A DNA stretch of 64,000 bases from Oliverpabstia intestinalis (GTDB lineage Bacteria > Bacillota > Clostridia > Lachnospirales > Lachnospiraceae), in contig NZ_VUMS01000002.1 of NCBI RefSeq assembly GCF_009696065.1, positions 1-64,000 on the forward strand, given 5' to 3'. Position numbers and translations under genes: made by a program. Under the pieces are notes generated by a model that worked only from the letters and a program-made list of their open reading frames with translations, made no database searches and had not been told where the DNA came from. Within the stretch, counting starts at the first letter, position 1. Every line of letters starts with the position of its first letter. Shown here in pieces: positions 52,740-61,561 of the stretch.

Positions 52740-53656
52740 TGGAAATCTATACATTTACACCGGATGAGGAACAGAAAAATTTAAGAATAGATAAATTTCT
52801 TTCTGAACAGCTGCCGGATCAGTCGCGATCCTATTTACAGAAATTATTGAAAGAAGGAAATGTGACAGTCAATGAAAAAACGGTAAAGGCAAATTATAAA
52901 GTACAGCTTTCCGATACAGTGAAGCTGGAACTTTCGGAGCCGGAGTGTCCGGACATTCTTCCGGAAGATATTCCACTGGATATTTTGTATGAAGATGAAG
53001 ATGTGCTGATCATCAATAAATCCAAAGGAATGGTAGTTCATCCAAGTGCCGGACATTATACCCATACAGTGGTCAATGCAGTAATGTTTCACTGCAAGGA
53101 ACATCTTTCCGGAATTAATGGAGTGATGCGTCCGGGTATCGTGCACAGGATCGATATGGATACAACGGGTGCTATTGTGATCTGTAAAAATGATATGGCA
53201 CATCAGAGTCTGGCAGATCAGCTGAAAGAGCATTCAATCACCAGAAAATACTGCGCCCTGGTACATGGAAATCTGAAAGAAGACGAAGGAACAGTAGAAG
53301 GGCCTATTGGCCGTCATGCCACAGATCGGAAAAAGATGGCAATCAACTACAAAAACGGAAAACCTGCAGTAACGCACTATAAGGTGCTGGAACGTTTTGG
53401 TGCATACACTTTTATTGAGTGCCAGCTGGAGACCGGGCGCACTCATCAGATTCGCGTGCATATGGCAAGCATCGGTCATCCACTTGTGGGAGATATTACC
53501 TATGGGCCGGCGAAGTGTCCGTTCAAACATCTGCAAGGGCAGTGCCTTCATGCCATGGTTTTAGGGTTTGTTCATCCACGGACGAATGAATATATTGAAT
53601 TCTCAGCCCCATTACCAGAATATTTTACTGATTTGTTAGAAAATTTAAGAAAATAG
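52739..53656 (+). CDS. rluD: RluD/RluA-family 23S rRNA pseudouridine synthase
   Basis: 305 residues, starting with GTG that overlaps the lspA stop by one base. An N-terminal S4 domain (LRIDKFLSEQLPDQSRSYLQ) precedes the catalytic domain with KSKGMVVHPSAGH and the catalytic Asp in GIVHRIDMDTTGA. It isomerises uridines in 23S rRNA. lspA-rluD is a common pair in Firmicutes. Confidence 0.93.
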   Translation: MEIYTFTPDEEQKNLRIDKFLSEQLPDQSRSYLQKLLKEGNVTVNEKTVKANYKVQLSDTVKLELSEPECPDILPEDIPLDILYEDEDVLIINKSKGMVVHPSAGHYTHTVVNAVMFHCKEHLSGINGVMRPGIVHRIDMDTTGAIVICKNDMAHQSLADQLKEHSITRKYCALVHGNLKEDEGTVEGPIGRHATDRKKMAINYKNGKPAVTHYKVLERFGAYTFIECQLETGRTHQIRVHMASIGHPLVGDITYGPAKCPFKHLQGQCLHAMVLGFVHPRTNEYIEFSAPLPEYFTDLLENLRK

Positions 53657-53724
53657 GTACTGTACAATTGATTTGTTTTATTTTATAATAATTATAATAA
53701 ATTAAAAGAACGGGAGGGGTTGCT

Positions 53725-54369
53725 ATGAAGACCAATACCATTATTACAATAGGTCGTCAGTACGGAAGTGCCGGACGTCAAATTGGAAGAGTCCTTGCAG
53801 AAGAGTTAGGTATTAAGTGTTACGATAAAGAGTTACTGGAACGTGCAGCAAAGGAAAGTGGACTTTGCGAAGAACTTTTTGAGAATCATGATGAAAAACC
53901 AACCAATAGTTTTCTGTATTCTCTGGTTATGGATACATACTCTTTTGGTTATACTTCATCTGCATTCTCTGATATGCCAATTAATCAGAAAGTTTTCCTG
54001 GCTCAGTTTGAAACTATCAAGAAAATCGCAGCTGAGGGACCTTGTATCATGATTGGTCGTTGCGCGGATTATGCACTGGCAGATTTTGATAACTGTTTCA
54101 GCGTATTTTTCCACGCGGATCTGCAGACGCGTATTCGAAGAATTGCAAAAATTTATGATCTGACAGATGCAAAAGCAAAAGATCGTATCATCAAAACAGA
54201 TAAAAAACGTTCTAGCTATTACAATTACTACACCAGCAAACGTTGGGGTGATGCAGATTCCTATGATCTGTGTATCGACAGTGGTAAAATGGGAGTAGAT
54301 GGCTCTGTAGAACTGATGTTAAATGCAATTCAGCTGAAAGAAAAGGGATATAAAACAGCTATTTACTAA
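53725..54369 (+). CDS. Cytidylate kinase-like protein
   Basis: 214 residues of the cytidylate-kinase-like family. The P-loop is ITIGRQYGSAGRQIGRVLAE, followed by YDKELLERAA and IMIGRCADYAL; the lid region is ARDRII-like (AKAKDRIIKTDKKRSSYYNY). The YYNYYT(S)xxWG motif is typical of this branch in Clostridia, distinct from classical Cmk. The kinase substrate is unknown. GGGAGGGG precedes the ATG. Confidence 0.88.
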   Translation: MKTNTIITIGRQYGSAGRQIGRVLAEELGIKCYDKELLERAAKESGLCEELFENHDEKPTNSFLYSLVMDTYSFGYTSSAFSDMPINQKVFLAQFETIKKIAAEGPCIMIGRCADYALADFDNCFSVFFHADLQTRIRRIAKIYDLTDAKAKDRIIKTDKKRSSYYNYYTSKRWGDADSYDLCIDSGKMGVDGSVELMLNAIQLKEKGYKTAIY

Positions 54370-54376
54370 ATTTTAT

Positions 54377-54403
54377 GTAACTGTTCAGTACCTTCACAGT
54401 TAC
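54377..54403 (+). repeat. Left-end fragment of the 142-bp repeat (27 bp)
   Basis: GTAACTGTTCAGTACCTTCA followed by CAGTTAC. It matches the first 27 bp of the 142-bp elements with one or two changes and forms the 8-bp-stem end hairpin. It follows the cytidylate-kinase-like stop codon by 7 bp. The rest of the element is absent. Confidence 0.85.
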
Positions 54404-54407
54404 AATT

Positions 54408-54490
54408 TTATTATACTGTCTGAAGCTGTATATTGTGTAGTATAATAAATAAGCCCGCATAACAGGTGAGAGGATCTGTTATGTGGGCTT
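54408..54490. terminator. Two nested/adjacent hairpins between convergent genes
   Basis: TTATTATACT pairs with AGTATAATAA (54409-54449), and AAGCCCGCATAACAG (54451-54465) pairs with CTGTTATGTGGGCTT (54476-54490), followed by GTTTCTT. The second is a good bidirectional terminator between the kinase-like gene and the convergent ttcA-like gene. Confidence 0.85.
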
Positions 54491-54512
54491 GTTTCTTACA
54501 CATATATGTAAA

Positions 54513-55238
54513 TCAGCGGATTTTTGGTGTCCAGTCAGGAATGTTGCCGTTTACAATTGCAGAAAACATCCGCTCTTTCACACCGGGATTCTCCTGATTC
54601 AGTTTTCGGAGCAGGTCTTTTACATACTGTCGTTTTGTATATCCGTCTGCCGGACAGGGGCTTTTTACGACAGGAAGCTGATATTTGTTACAGAAGCCTT
54701 TCACATCTGCTTCAGAAACATACATCAGCGGGCGGATCACCGTAAGGTCGGTGCGGTCAAGATGGGTGACCGGAGGAAAAGAATAAAAATGCCCTTCGTA
54801 GATCAGAGACATCATCATGGTTTCTACAATATCATCCTTGTGATGGGCATAAGCTATTTTATTGCAGCCCAGTTTTTTTATCGTGTCGTTTAAAGCACCT
54901 TTGCGCATTTTTGCGCACAGGGAGCATGGATTCTTTTCGTTTCTTTCATCAAACACGATCCGGGCTATTTCGGTTTTTACCACGGTATAGGGAACTCTCA
55001 TGGTTTCGCACAGGGAGTGAATGCCTGACACATCAAAATCAGGATGCCCCAGATCGACCGTAATTGCCTCCAGATCGAATTTTTTCAGATAGTAGCGTTG
55101 TAGTCCATGGAGTGCGTATAAAAGCGTTAAACTGTCCTTTCCGCCCGATATACCGATAGCAATTCTATCCCCGTCCTGAATCATGTTGTAATCATCGATA
55201 GCACGTCTTGTATAACTCATTAATTGTTGCAGTTTCAT
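54513..55238 (-). CDS. TtcA/TilS-like tRNA-modifying PP-loop ATPase
   Basis: 241 residues. The PP-loop ATP pyrophosphatase motif is IAIGISGGKDSLTLLYAL near residue 27. CSLCAKMRKG near 120 carries the CxxC of the TtcA group (tRNA 2-thiocytidine synthesis), and SPCPADGYTKRQYVKDLL near 193 holds another cysteine. TtcA proteins thiolate C32 of tRNA using an Fe-S cluster. TGGAGGA precedes the start. Exact substrate tRNA position is by analogy. Confidence 0.87.
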   Translation of the reverse strand: MKLQQLMSYTRRAIDDYNMIQDGDRIAIGISGGKDSLTLLYALHGLQRYYLKKFDLEAITVDLGHPDFDVSGIHSLCETMRVPYTVVKTEIARIVFDERNEKNPCSLCAKMRKGALNDTIKKLGCNKIAYAHHKDDIVETMMMSLIYEGHFYSFPPVTHLDRTDLTVIRPLMYVSEADVKGFCNKYQLPVVKSPCPADGYTKRQYVKDLLRKLNQENPGVKERMFSAIVNGNIPDWTPKIR

Positions 55239-55447
55239 TGTATGGTTCCTCCAATTATAAAATATCAGAATAATTGTATAAATCAGAATAGATTTGTAAA
55301 TTCTTTGAATAACATAAATTTACAGTTATTTAAGTATATCAAATAAAGACTTTACAGAAAAGTCATAAATAGTTAATACATGGATTTTATTCTGTGCTAT
55401 AATAGATAATATATGTTTATTAACAGAAAACTCGTGGAGGCGTTCAG

Positions 55448-56797
55448 ATGAAAAACTTCTTGGGAAAGAAATATGTCCAGATTGGAATCACAGCATTTTG
55501 CGTTATAGCTGCCAGTATGTTATTTTACTTTGGTATCTTTCATACGGCATCAATTGCCAGGGGATTGAATACGATTTATACCATCCTTACGCCAATTGTA
55601 TATGCAGCAGCAATATCATATGTTCTATGGCCGGTTATCCGCTTTATGGAGCGCAGTGTGGTTTATCGGATCTGTGAGAAAAAAAACTGGAATCCAACTC
55701 ATAAAGTACGCCATGCGATTCGGATGATTTGTGTTATTATTACATTACTGTTGTTTTTACTGGGAATCTATGGTTTGTTATCTGTGCTGATCCCGGAACT
55801 GATCAACAGTATCACAAACATTATCGACAATTTGCCACGATATATTAATAATATAGAAAAATGGCTGACGAATCTTCTGAAAAATTATCCGGATCTTGAA
55901 GAAAACTCCAGTATGATTTTCTCAGCCGTAACATCTAAAGCGGAAACCTGGCTGACGGATGATCTTCTGCCTAAAATAAATCTTCTGGTTGCAAGCTTTT
56001 CTACAGGATTCCTGGGAGTTCTGGTATTCTTGAAAAACTTTCTGATCGGTGCCATGATATCTATTTATCTGTTGTACGGTAAAGAATCTTACGTTGCGCA
56101 GGGAAAGCGGTTGCTGTACTGCTTGTTCAGTACCAGAACAACAAATAATATCATTCGTGACCTTCAGTATGTAGATAAGACCTTCGGTGGATTTATCATT
56201 GGAAAAGTGTTAGACTCATTTATTATTGGGATTTTGTGCTATATAGGTACAACGATTCTGAATTTGCCATATGCATTGCTTGTCAGTGTTATTGTGGGCG
56301 TGACGAATGTAATTCCGTTCTTTGGTCCATATATTGGTGCGGTGCCGAGTGCGCTGCTGATTTTGCTGGTTAATCCGATCCAATGTGTTTACTTTGTTAT
56401 TTTTATCCTACTCTTGCAGCAGTTTGACGGAAATTTTCTTGGACCGAAGATTCTTGGTGGTTCCACAGGACTTTCAAGTTTTATGGTTATAGTTGCTATT
56501 CTTGTAGGAGGTGGATTTTTCGGCATTTTCGGTATGTTTGTCGGAGTTCCTGCCTGTGCGGTGATCTGTACAGTAATCCGCAATGGTATACAGAATCGTC
56601 TGACTAAGAAGTGTATGCCGATTGATCTGGAAAGTTATCAGAATATCGATCATCTGGATGCAGAAACGCTGAAACCGGTGGCACCATCTGCAGAGAAACC
56701 GGGAAGTGACAGCGTATTTAAAAGTTATCGTAAAATTCGGACAAAAGCGAATGCCAATAATGAGGTGAATACAGAGGATCACAAAACAACGGAATAA
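55448..56797 (+). CDS. AI-2E family transporter (PerM-like)
   Basis: 449 residues with about eight transmembrane helices in the AI-2E pattern: LTPIVYAAAISYVLWPVIRF (near 48), a large extracellular helical region (110-180), then FIIGKVLDSFIIGILCYIG and NVIPFFGPYIGAVPSALLI and a final FGIFGMFVGVPACAVI. Family members export autoinducer-2, sodium or other small solutes; the cargo here is unknown. The C-terminal 45 residues are polar. TGGAGG precedes the ATG. Confidence 0.92.
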   Translation: MKNFLGKKYVQIGITAFCVIAASMLFYFGIFHTASIARGLNTIYTILTPIVYAAAISYVLWPVIRFMERSVVYRICEKKNWNPTHKVRHAIRMICVIITLLLFLLGIYGLLSVLIPELINSITNIIDNLPRYINNIEKWLTNLLKNYPDLEENSSMIFSAVTSKAETWLTDDLLPKINLLVASFSTGFLGVLVFLKNFLIGAMISIYLLYGKESYVAQGKRLLYCLFSTRTTNNIIRDLQYVDKTFGGFIIGKVLDSFIIGILCYIGTTILNLPYALLVSVIVGVTNVIPFFGPYIGAVPSALLILLVNPIQCVYFVIFILLLQQFDGNFLGPKILGGSTGLSSFMVIVAILVGGGFFGIFGMFVGVPACAVICTVIRNGIQNRLTKKCMPIDLESYQNIDHLDAETLKPVAPSAEKPGSDSVFKSYRKIRTKANANNEVNTEDHKTTE

Positions 56798-56827
56798 ATG
56801 ATATGATATACAGAAGGAGAAAAAGTC

Positions 56828-57277
56828 ATGAAGTTTGTAATACAAAGATGTCAGGAAGCCAGTGTTTCTGTGGATGGAAAAACAGTAGGGGCGATTGAAA
56901 AGGGATTGATGGTCCTGATTGGTGTAGGGAAAGATGATACTACAGAAGTGGTGGATAAATATCTGAAAAAACTATTACAGTTACGAATTTTTGAAGATGA
57001 GAACGGCAAGACAAATCGTTCTCTGATGGACATAGGAGGACAACTTTTGCTGGTGTCTCAATTTACTTTATACGCAAATTGCAGACATGGAAATCGACCA
57101 GGCTTTACGGATGCCGGAGATCCTCAAAAAGCAGAAGAGTTGTATGAATATCTGATAGAAAGAGCAAAAGAACAGGTTTCGGTTGTTGAACAGGGGATTT
57201 TTGGAGCAGATATGAAAGTTGCTCTTGTGAATGATGGACCGTTTACAATTATTTTAGATGAAGCAGCGTTCGCTTAA
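56828..57277 (+). CDS. dtd: D-aminoacyl-tRNA deacylase Dtd
   Basis: 149 residues, normal length. [17 protein letters not shown] at the start, the [20 protein letters not shown] active-site motif near residue 78 and the Gly-cisPro motif NDGPFT near 137. It hydrolyses D-amino acids (and glycine) mischarged on tRNA. AGAAGGAG precedes the ATG. Confidence 0.95.
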   Translation: MKFVIQRCQEASVSVDGKTVGAIEKGLMVLIGVGKDDTTEVVDKYLKKLLQLRIFEDENGKTNRSLMDIGGQLLLVSQFTLYANCRHGNRPGFTDAGDPQKAEELYEYLIERAKEQVSVVEQGIFGADMKVALVNDGPFTIILDEAAFA

Positions 57278-57297
57278 ATGCAAACGCTGCTTTTTTT
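57269..57297 (+). terminator. Terminator after dtd
   Basis: AGCAGCGTT pairs with AACGCTGCT, followed by TTTTTT. The stem's left arm overlaps the dtd stop. Confidence 0.85.
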
Positions 57298-57381
57298 GCA
57301 TTGCATAACGAGTATAATTCGCAAATCGTATTTTATCTCGTTGCATTGCATATCAATAATTGGTCCGGTGGTTCAATTATT
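57295..57381. repeat. Intergenic inverted repeats, including a relative of the glmM-leader hairpin
   Basis: TGCATTGCATAACGAG and CTCGTTGCATTGCATA form an imperfect inverted repeat (about 57299-57352). Next comes AATAATTGGTCC-GGTG-GTTCAATTATT (57355-57381), related to 10618-10638. No gene in this gap. Confidence 0.55.
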
Positions 57382-57417
57382 GATTTAAACTAAAATAAAT
57401 ATAAAGAACGAATGGCT

Positions 57418-58482
57418 TTAAGAATCGGGATTTTCACGAAGACGAAGAGCGGATGCTGCCTTTCTGCGTCGTTCATCACCGATAGCTGCATAGTGTTTTC
57501 TGGTGGTATTAACGTCTTTATGGCCTAATACGTCGGCTACCAGATAAATATCACCGGTTTCCCGATATAAGGCAGTACCATATGTGCTTCGGAGCTTATG
57601 TGGCGTGATTTTCTTTGTGGAAGTAATTTGTTTTGCATATTTTTTTACGAGATTTTCCACAGCCTGAATACTCATACGTTTTCTCTGAATGGAATAGAAG
57701 AGAGCGTGTTCGTGTCCGGCAATCGGCGTAATAGTCGCTCGTACTTCGAGATAGTCGAGAAGCGCTTTTTCTACCTCTTCACCAAAATACACAAACATTT
57801 CATTACCACCTTTTCGTGTAACTTTTATCGCATCATTTTTAAAATCCACATCCTCAACATCCAGCCCAACACATTCAGATACACGAATACCGGTTCCTAA
57901 AAGGAGTGTGATCAATGCAAGATCCCGGACTTTTGTTTTTTCATAGTAAGCTTTTCGCTGACCGGAAAGCTGATCCCCGGCATGTTCGATATAATCCAGC
58001 AGCATGGCAACTTCATCGACATCCAGGCGGATAATAGCCTTTTCATGAATTTTAGGAATGTCAATTAAAGCCGGAGGATTTGTCTTGATCAGTTCAAGAC
58101 GAAAATAATAATTATAAAAGCTCCGTAGCGTTGAAATTTTGCGTTTTACGCCGGTTTCTCCATTGGTGATAAAAGTGTCCCGTTCATCCTTATAAACCTT
58201 TAAATATTCCTTATATTCCTCGATATCAAGAGCCTGAACCTGATCTAGTACATCAATTGTCAGATCCGTTAGCTTATAACCTTTAAATAAGGGGTTTTCC
58301 TGTACCAGAAACTGGAAAAAAATCCGTATATCGTATGCGTATGAAATCCTGGTTTTTGTCGTTGTAGTTGCATCAATCGCCCGAAAATAATCCCTGCAGA
58401 ATTCCGGAAGAGTACGGAGAACTTCACGGAGTTTTAAAACATTCTGCATGTCGGTCTGATCATGATAAGTGACTCGATCCAT
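57418..58482 (-). CDS. Xer-type tyrosine recombinase
   Basis: 354 residues from the ATG whose first base is 58482 (GAAAGGAC upstream); the frame is open to 58527. A SAM-like core-binding domain (about 25-130) and a catalytic domain with all active-site residues: R200 (GTGIRVSE), K224, H295 and R298 (TPHKLRST), H321 (LGHKDV) and Y331. The length is close to XerS, the single chromosome-dimer recombinase of streptococci, rather than the about 300 of XerC/XerD. No phage genes are adjacent, so a chromosomal Xer role is more likely than a prophage integrase, but not certain. Confidence 0.88.
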   Translation of the reverse strand: MDRVTYHDQTDMQNVLKLREVLRTLPEFCRDYFRAIDATTTTKTRISYAYDIRIFFQFLVQENPLFKGYKLTDLTIDVLDQVQALDIEEYKEYLKVYKDERDTFITNGETGVKRKISTLRSFYNYYFRLELIKTNPPALIDIPKIHEKAIIRLDVDEVAMLLDYIEHAGDQLSGQRKAYYEKTKVRDLALITLLLGTGIRVSECVGLDVEDVDFKNDAIKVTRKGGNEMFVYFGEEVEKALLDYLEVRATITPIAGHEHALFYSIQRKRMSIQAVENLVKKYAKQITSTKKITPHKLRSTYGTALYRETGDIYLVADVLGHKDVNTTRKHYAAIGDERRRKAASALRLRENPDS

Positions 58483-58610
58483 AATAAAAAGTCCTTTCAG
58501 AATAAGTTGATATATGGATTGTATCATAGAAAAAGAGACCTGTCAATCTATACGACAAACCGCAGTTTTTCAAATAGATTAACGAGGGAAACGTAATTAG
58601 GTTTAGATAT

Positions 58611-59150
58611 TTATAAATGAACTTCTGTCATATTGTGATCTACGGCATTCAGAAATGTGTTAAATATATCTTTTGTTTTTAAACGTAAACTGGATGTATT
58701 GATGCATGGATGACATCCCAGGTATTCTTCTTTCAGTACATCGCTGTCGACTAACAGACGAACCCGATGATCAGTGTCATTCATTAATCCTAGGATGCTC
58801 ACAGAGCCGGGAGTCACATCCAGAAATTCTTCCATATAGTCCGCAGTTCCAAAGGATAACCGGGAACTACCAATCTGCGCAGATAAATCCTTTGTTTTGA
58901 ATATTTTCTCTCTCGGAATCAATAACAGATAAAAATCGGTTTTTTGACGGTTGCATAAAAACAGGTTTTTACATGTTGCGGCTTTCAGGACCTTATCGAT
59001 TTCTTCACACACATCCATATGCATCGCCGGTTCGTGATCCACTCGGTCATATTCGATATGTAATAGATCCAGTAATTCATATACTTTTTGCTCTTTTTTC
59101 AGACGTTCTGTCATATTTTCCGGACGTCCATGCTGCAATGTCAGACTCAT
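58611..59150 (-). CDS. YbaK/ProX-type aminoacyl-tRNA deacylase
   Basis: 179 residues. After a polar N-terminus, the YbaK/ProX editing fold (about 20-175) has YDRVDHEPAMHMDVCEEID, KNLFLCNRQKTDFYLLLIP and GSVSILGLMNDTDHRVRLLV. The ProX/PrdX group hydrolyses Ala-tRNA(Pro) in trans. AAGGAG lies about 13 nt upstream. The gene is alone, downstream of the permease on the same strand but with a terminator between. Confidence 0.9.
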   Translation of the reverse strand: MSLTLQHGRPENMTERLKKEQKVYELLDLLHIEYDRVDHEPAMHMDVCEEIDKVLKAATCKNLFLCNRQKTDFYLLLIPREKIFKTKDLSAQIGSSRLSFGTADYMEEFLDVTPGSVSILGLMNDTDHRVRLLVDSDVLKEEYLGCHPCINTSSLRLKTKDIFNTFLNAVDHNMTEVHL

Positions 59151-59322
59151 AAACAGTATAAAATCTCCTTATCGTTTTTATCATCCGATATAAATCGTTC
59201 TAACAAATTGTACATTAGTTTGGAACAGCTAATATCAGATATATTTTTATTATAGAATCATATGTGTAGAAATACCAGAGATTTACCCAATCTAATCTAT
59301 AGAAAAAACGCTGGTGTCAATT

Positions 59323-59378
59323 AAAAAAGATGTATAGAAATATAATTAGTATAACTTATTTTTTCCTATACATCTTTT
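59323..59378 (-). terminator. Terminator of the NCS2 permease gene
   Basis: AAAAGATGTATAG and CTATACATCTTTT pair around a 28-nt AT-rich loop. On the - strand the stem runs into a T-run, as needed for the leftward permease transcript. The rest of the 59151-59395 gap is AT-rich with no gene seen. Confidence 0.75.
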
Positions 59379-59395
59379 CAAATATTAGTCTGTTT

Positions 59396-60748
59396 TTATT
59401 TTGTTTTCGGATCGAGCTGCTTTGGAAGAATCAAATTCAAGACAATCGCAGAAATTGTAGCAAGAACAACCGGGGATTTTCCGAAAATTGTAGTTACCCA
59501 GTCAGGGAACTGTGCAAGAGATGCGCTTGCCTGCGTAACACCCATACCAACAGCGATTGCCAGACCTACGATAGTGGTGTTTCGGAAATTCAGCTCTTCC
59601 GAAGCAATTAGTTTCATACCGGTCATGGCTATGGATGCAAATACAGAGATGGTTGCACCTCCAAGTACACAATAAGGTATGGTAGTAAGTAAAGATGAAA
59701 ATTTCGGGATCAGACCGGCTGCAAGTAAGATGACTGCAGCTGTACCCATTACTCTCCTGCTTGTTACCTTTGTCGTGGAAACAATACCGACGTTCTGACT
59801 GTAGGTTGCGGTAGGCAGTCCACCGAAAAATGCACTGATAATATTGCTGATACCATATCCTACAATTCCACCGGTTAATTCTTTATCAGTAGGCATACGG
59901 TCCATAGCACCGGTTGTTGTGGCAGAAAAATCACCGATCGCCTGTACAGCATTGATTGCAAATAAAATGGCGATAGCTACACAGGATGAAGGTTCAAAGG
60001 TAATTCCAAAATGCATTGGCTTTGGAAGTTGGAAAAATGATGCATTGGATACAGAAGAAAAATCAATCATGCCAAAACAAAGTGCTACAATATAGCCTCC
60101 CATGATACCAATTAGAATAGATGCCAGTTTCCAGATTCCTTTACCATAATGATTCAGGAAAGTTACAATAATCAGCGTGATAACGGCCACCAGCCAGTTC
60201 TGCCAGGAACCGTAATTCTCACTGCTCGCACCGCCGGCCATGTAATTGATGGCAGTTGGATATAAAGATAATCCGATAGCAAAAACTACCGTTCCGGTAA
60301 TCAATGGTGGGAAAAACTTGCGGATTCGCTTGATGTTTAATCCAACCAGTAAAGCAACAATACCGCCGACGATTTGTGCGCCGAGAATGGTGGCAATATC
60401 ATACTCGCCTGCGATTGCCTGCATACTTGGCACGTAGGCAAAACTGATACCCATCATAACCGGAAGTCCGGCACCGATGGCGAACCACCTGGTTTTTATA
60501 AAGGGAAATAACTGTAATAACGTGGTAAGTGCTGACATTACCAGAGCAGCCTGGATCAGAATAACGGAATCCTTCTGGGAAAGTCCTGCTACACCGGCAA
60601 CAATGATGGATGGGGTTACACATCCGACAATCATGGCAAGTACATGCTGGATCGCCAGTGGCATAACTTGTCCGAACGATGGCTTTCCGTAGAAATCAAA
60701 TAACGCTTTGTCCATCTGTCTGGAATGACCTGTTTCTTTGGTACTCAT
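59396..60748 (-). CDS. NCS2-family uracil/xanthine permease
   Basis: 450 residues, about 13-14 transmembrane helices. The conserved QHVLAMIVGCVTPSIIVAG near residue 33, FAINAVQAIGDFSATT (near 262) and GGLPTATYSQNVGIVSTTKV (near 310) define the nucleobase:cation symporter-2 family. QNVG followed by SR fits the xanthine/uracil branch. It imports nucleobases with protons. AAGGAGG precedes the start. No purine riboswitch core was recognised in the 151-bp leader. Confidence 0.93.
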   Translation of the reverse strand: MSTKETGHSRQMDKALFDFYGKPSFGQVMPLAIQHVLAMIVGCVTPSIIVAGVAGLSQKDSVILIQAALVMSALTTLLQLFPFIKTRWFAIGAGLPVMMGISFAYVPSMQAIAGEYDIATILGAQIVGGIVALLVGLNIKRIRKFFPPLITGTVVFAIGLSLYPTAINYMAGGASSENYGSWQNWLVAVITLIIVTFLNHYGKGIWKLASILIGIMGGYIVALCFGMIDFSSVSNASFFQLPKPMHFGITFEPSSCVAIAILFAINAVQAIGDFSATTTGAMDRMPTDKELTGGIVGYGISNIISAFFGGLPTATYSQNVGIVSTTKVTSRRVMGTAAVILLAAGLIPKFSSLLTTIPYCVLGGATISVFASIAMTGMKLIASEELNFRNTTIVGLAIAVGMGVTQASASLAQFPDWVTTIFGKSPVVLATISAIVLNLILPKQLDPKTK

Positions 60749-60899
60749 ACTATCTTTTTCCTCCTTGGTGTTATTTATTTATTATATATGGAGATAAGAT
60801 ATTTGAACACCCTTTTTTGTAATAAATAACAAACTAATTATTAATTTTTCTAATCAATAATTATTCCGGGACTTCACGAGTTAAAGTAAACTATATTTA

Positions 60900-61286
60900 T
60901 TACCTGTATTCATCGGAGTAATACGGTACACAGATGGTAGTTCCATAGATCAGCTGATCATCCGGAAGATGGTTAATGCTTTTCACTTCTTCCATGTAAG
61001 CGCGGATATTTGTATATTCATCACTGATGTATTTCTGGGAAACACCCCACAAAGTGGTATCACGGTCTACATAAACGTTAGTATAGTATTTATAACGTTT
61101 CTGCACATCTGCATTTGCATCGACGCTGGTAAAACGGAGTATGGCAACTGTTGCCAGACAGATCAAAAACATACTGGCAAAAGGGAGATGTCTGCATTTT
61201 GTTTTTCTGGTACGACATTTTCCGGGGTGTACATTTCTGCGAGTGCTTCGTGTAACAGTTGTCTTTCCTTTGTATTCTTTCATCAT
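60900..61286 (-). CDS. LysM-domain membrane protein divergent from lexA (YneA-like)
   Basis: 128 residues from the ATG at 61286 (GGGAGG upstream). A basic N-terminus, one transmembrane helix (about 36-54) and an extracellular LysM-like domain (about 72-128, YVDRDTTLWGVSQKY). The position next to lexA, on the opposite strand, matches B. subtilis yneA, an SOS-induced cell-division inhibitor with the same layout. Its promoter contains LexA boxes. A role as an SOS division checkpoint protein is inferred from this. Confidence 0.85.
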   Translation of the reverse strand: MMKEYKGKTTVTRSTRRNVHPGKCRTRKTKCRHLPFASMFLICLATVAILRFTSVDANADVQKRYKYYTNVYVDRDTTLWGVSQKYISDEYTNIRAYMEEVKSINHLPDDQLIYGTTICVPYYSDEYR

Positions 61287-61309
61287 AGTAAATTCCTCCC
61301 ATACTTTTA

Positions 61310-61375
61310 AAACATATGTTTGCGAACATTTGTTCTTTAACTGTGAATTTATTATAGATCTCGAACATCCGTTTG
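61310..61375. promoter_or_regulatory. Three LexA-box-like operators between the LysM gene and lexA
   Basis: AAACATATGTTT (61310-61321), CGAACATTTGTTCT (61323-61336) and CGAACATCCGTTTG (61362-61375). All fit the Gram-positive LexA consensus CGAACNNNNGTTCG to a good degree, the middle one best. A weaker GAACAGATTTTC is at about 61400. They lie nearer to the LysM gene than to lexA. Confidence 0.8.
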
Positions 61376-61379
61376 TCAA
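61351..61379 (-). promoter_or_regulatory. SOS promoter of the LysM gene
   Basis: On the - strand a perfect TTGACA (61374-61379) and a perfect TATAAT (61351-61356) are separated by 17 bp. The LexA box 61362-61375 fills the spacer and overlaps the -35 box, and a second box lies just after the start point (about 61344). LexA binding should block polymerase directly. Confidence 0.8.
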
Positions 61380-61561
61380 TATGATTTTGGAGAAAATCCG
61401 AACAGATTTTCGGAATATGTGTTTGCATTTTAAGTGTGTATATGTTATCATTATAATTAAATAATTACAGAATTTGTAATGAAGTCAGAAAAATACAATT
61501 ACAGATGCAAATAGATATATAATAAAGAAAAAGAGAATCAGATGTTCGGGAGGATTCGGCT

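Noticed and set aside
57418-58482. Prophage integrase marking a phage or integrative element
   Set aside because: No phage, excisionase or conjugation genes and no tRNA gene are adjacent; neighbours are housekeeping genes.
60749-60899. Purine or other riboswitch in the leader of the nucleobase permease
   Set aside because: The conserved purine-riboswitch junction sequences are absent; the leader is AT-rich with only weak pairing.
61535-61552. LexA box directly before lexA (GAATCAGATGTTC)
   Set aside because: The half-sites are one base too far apart and the left half is a poor match.
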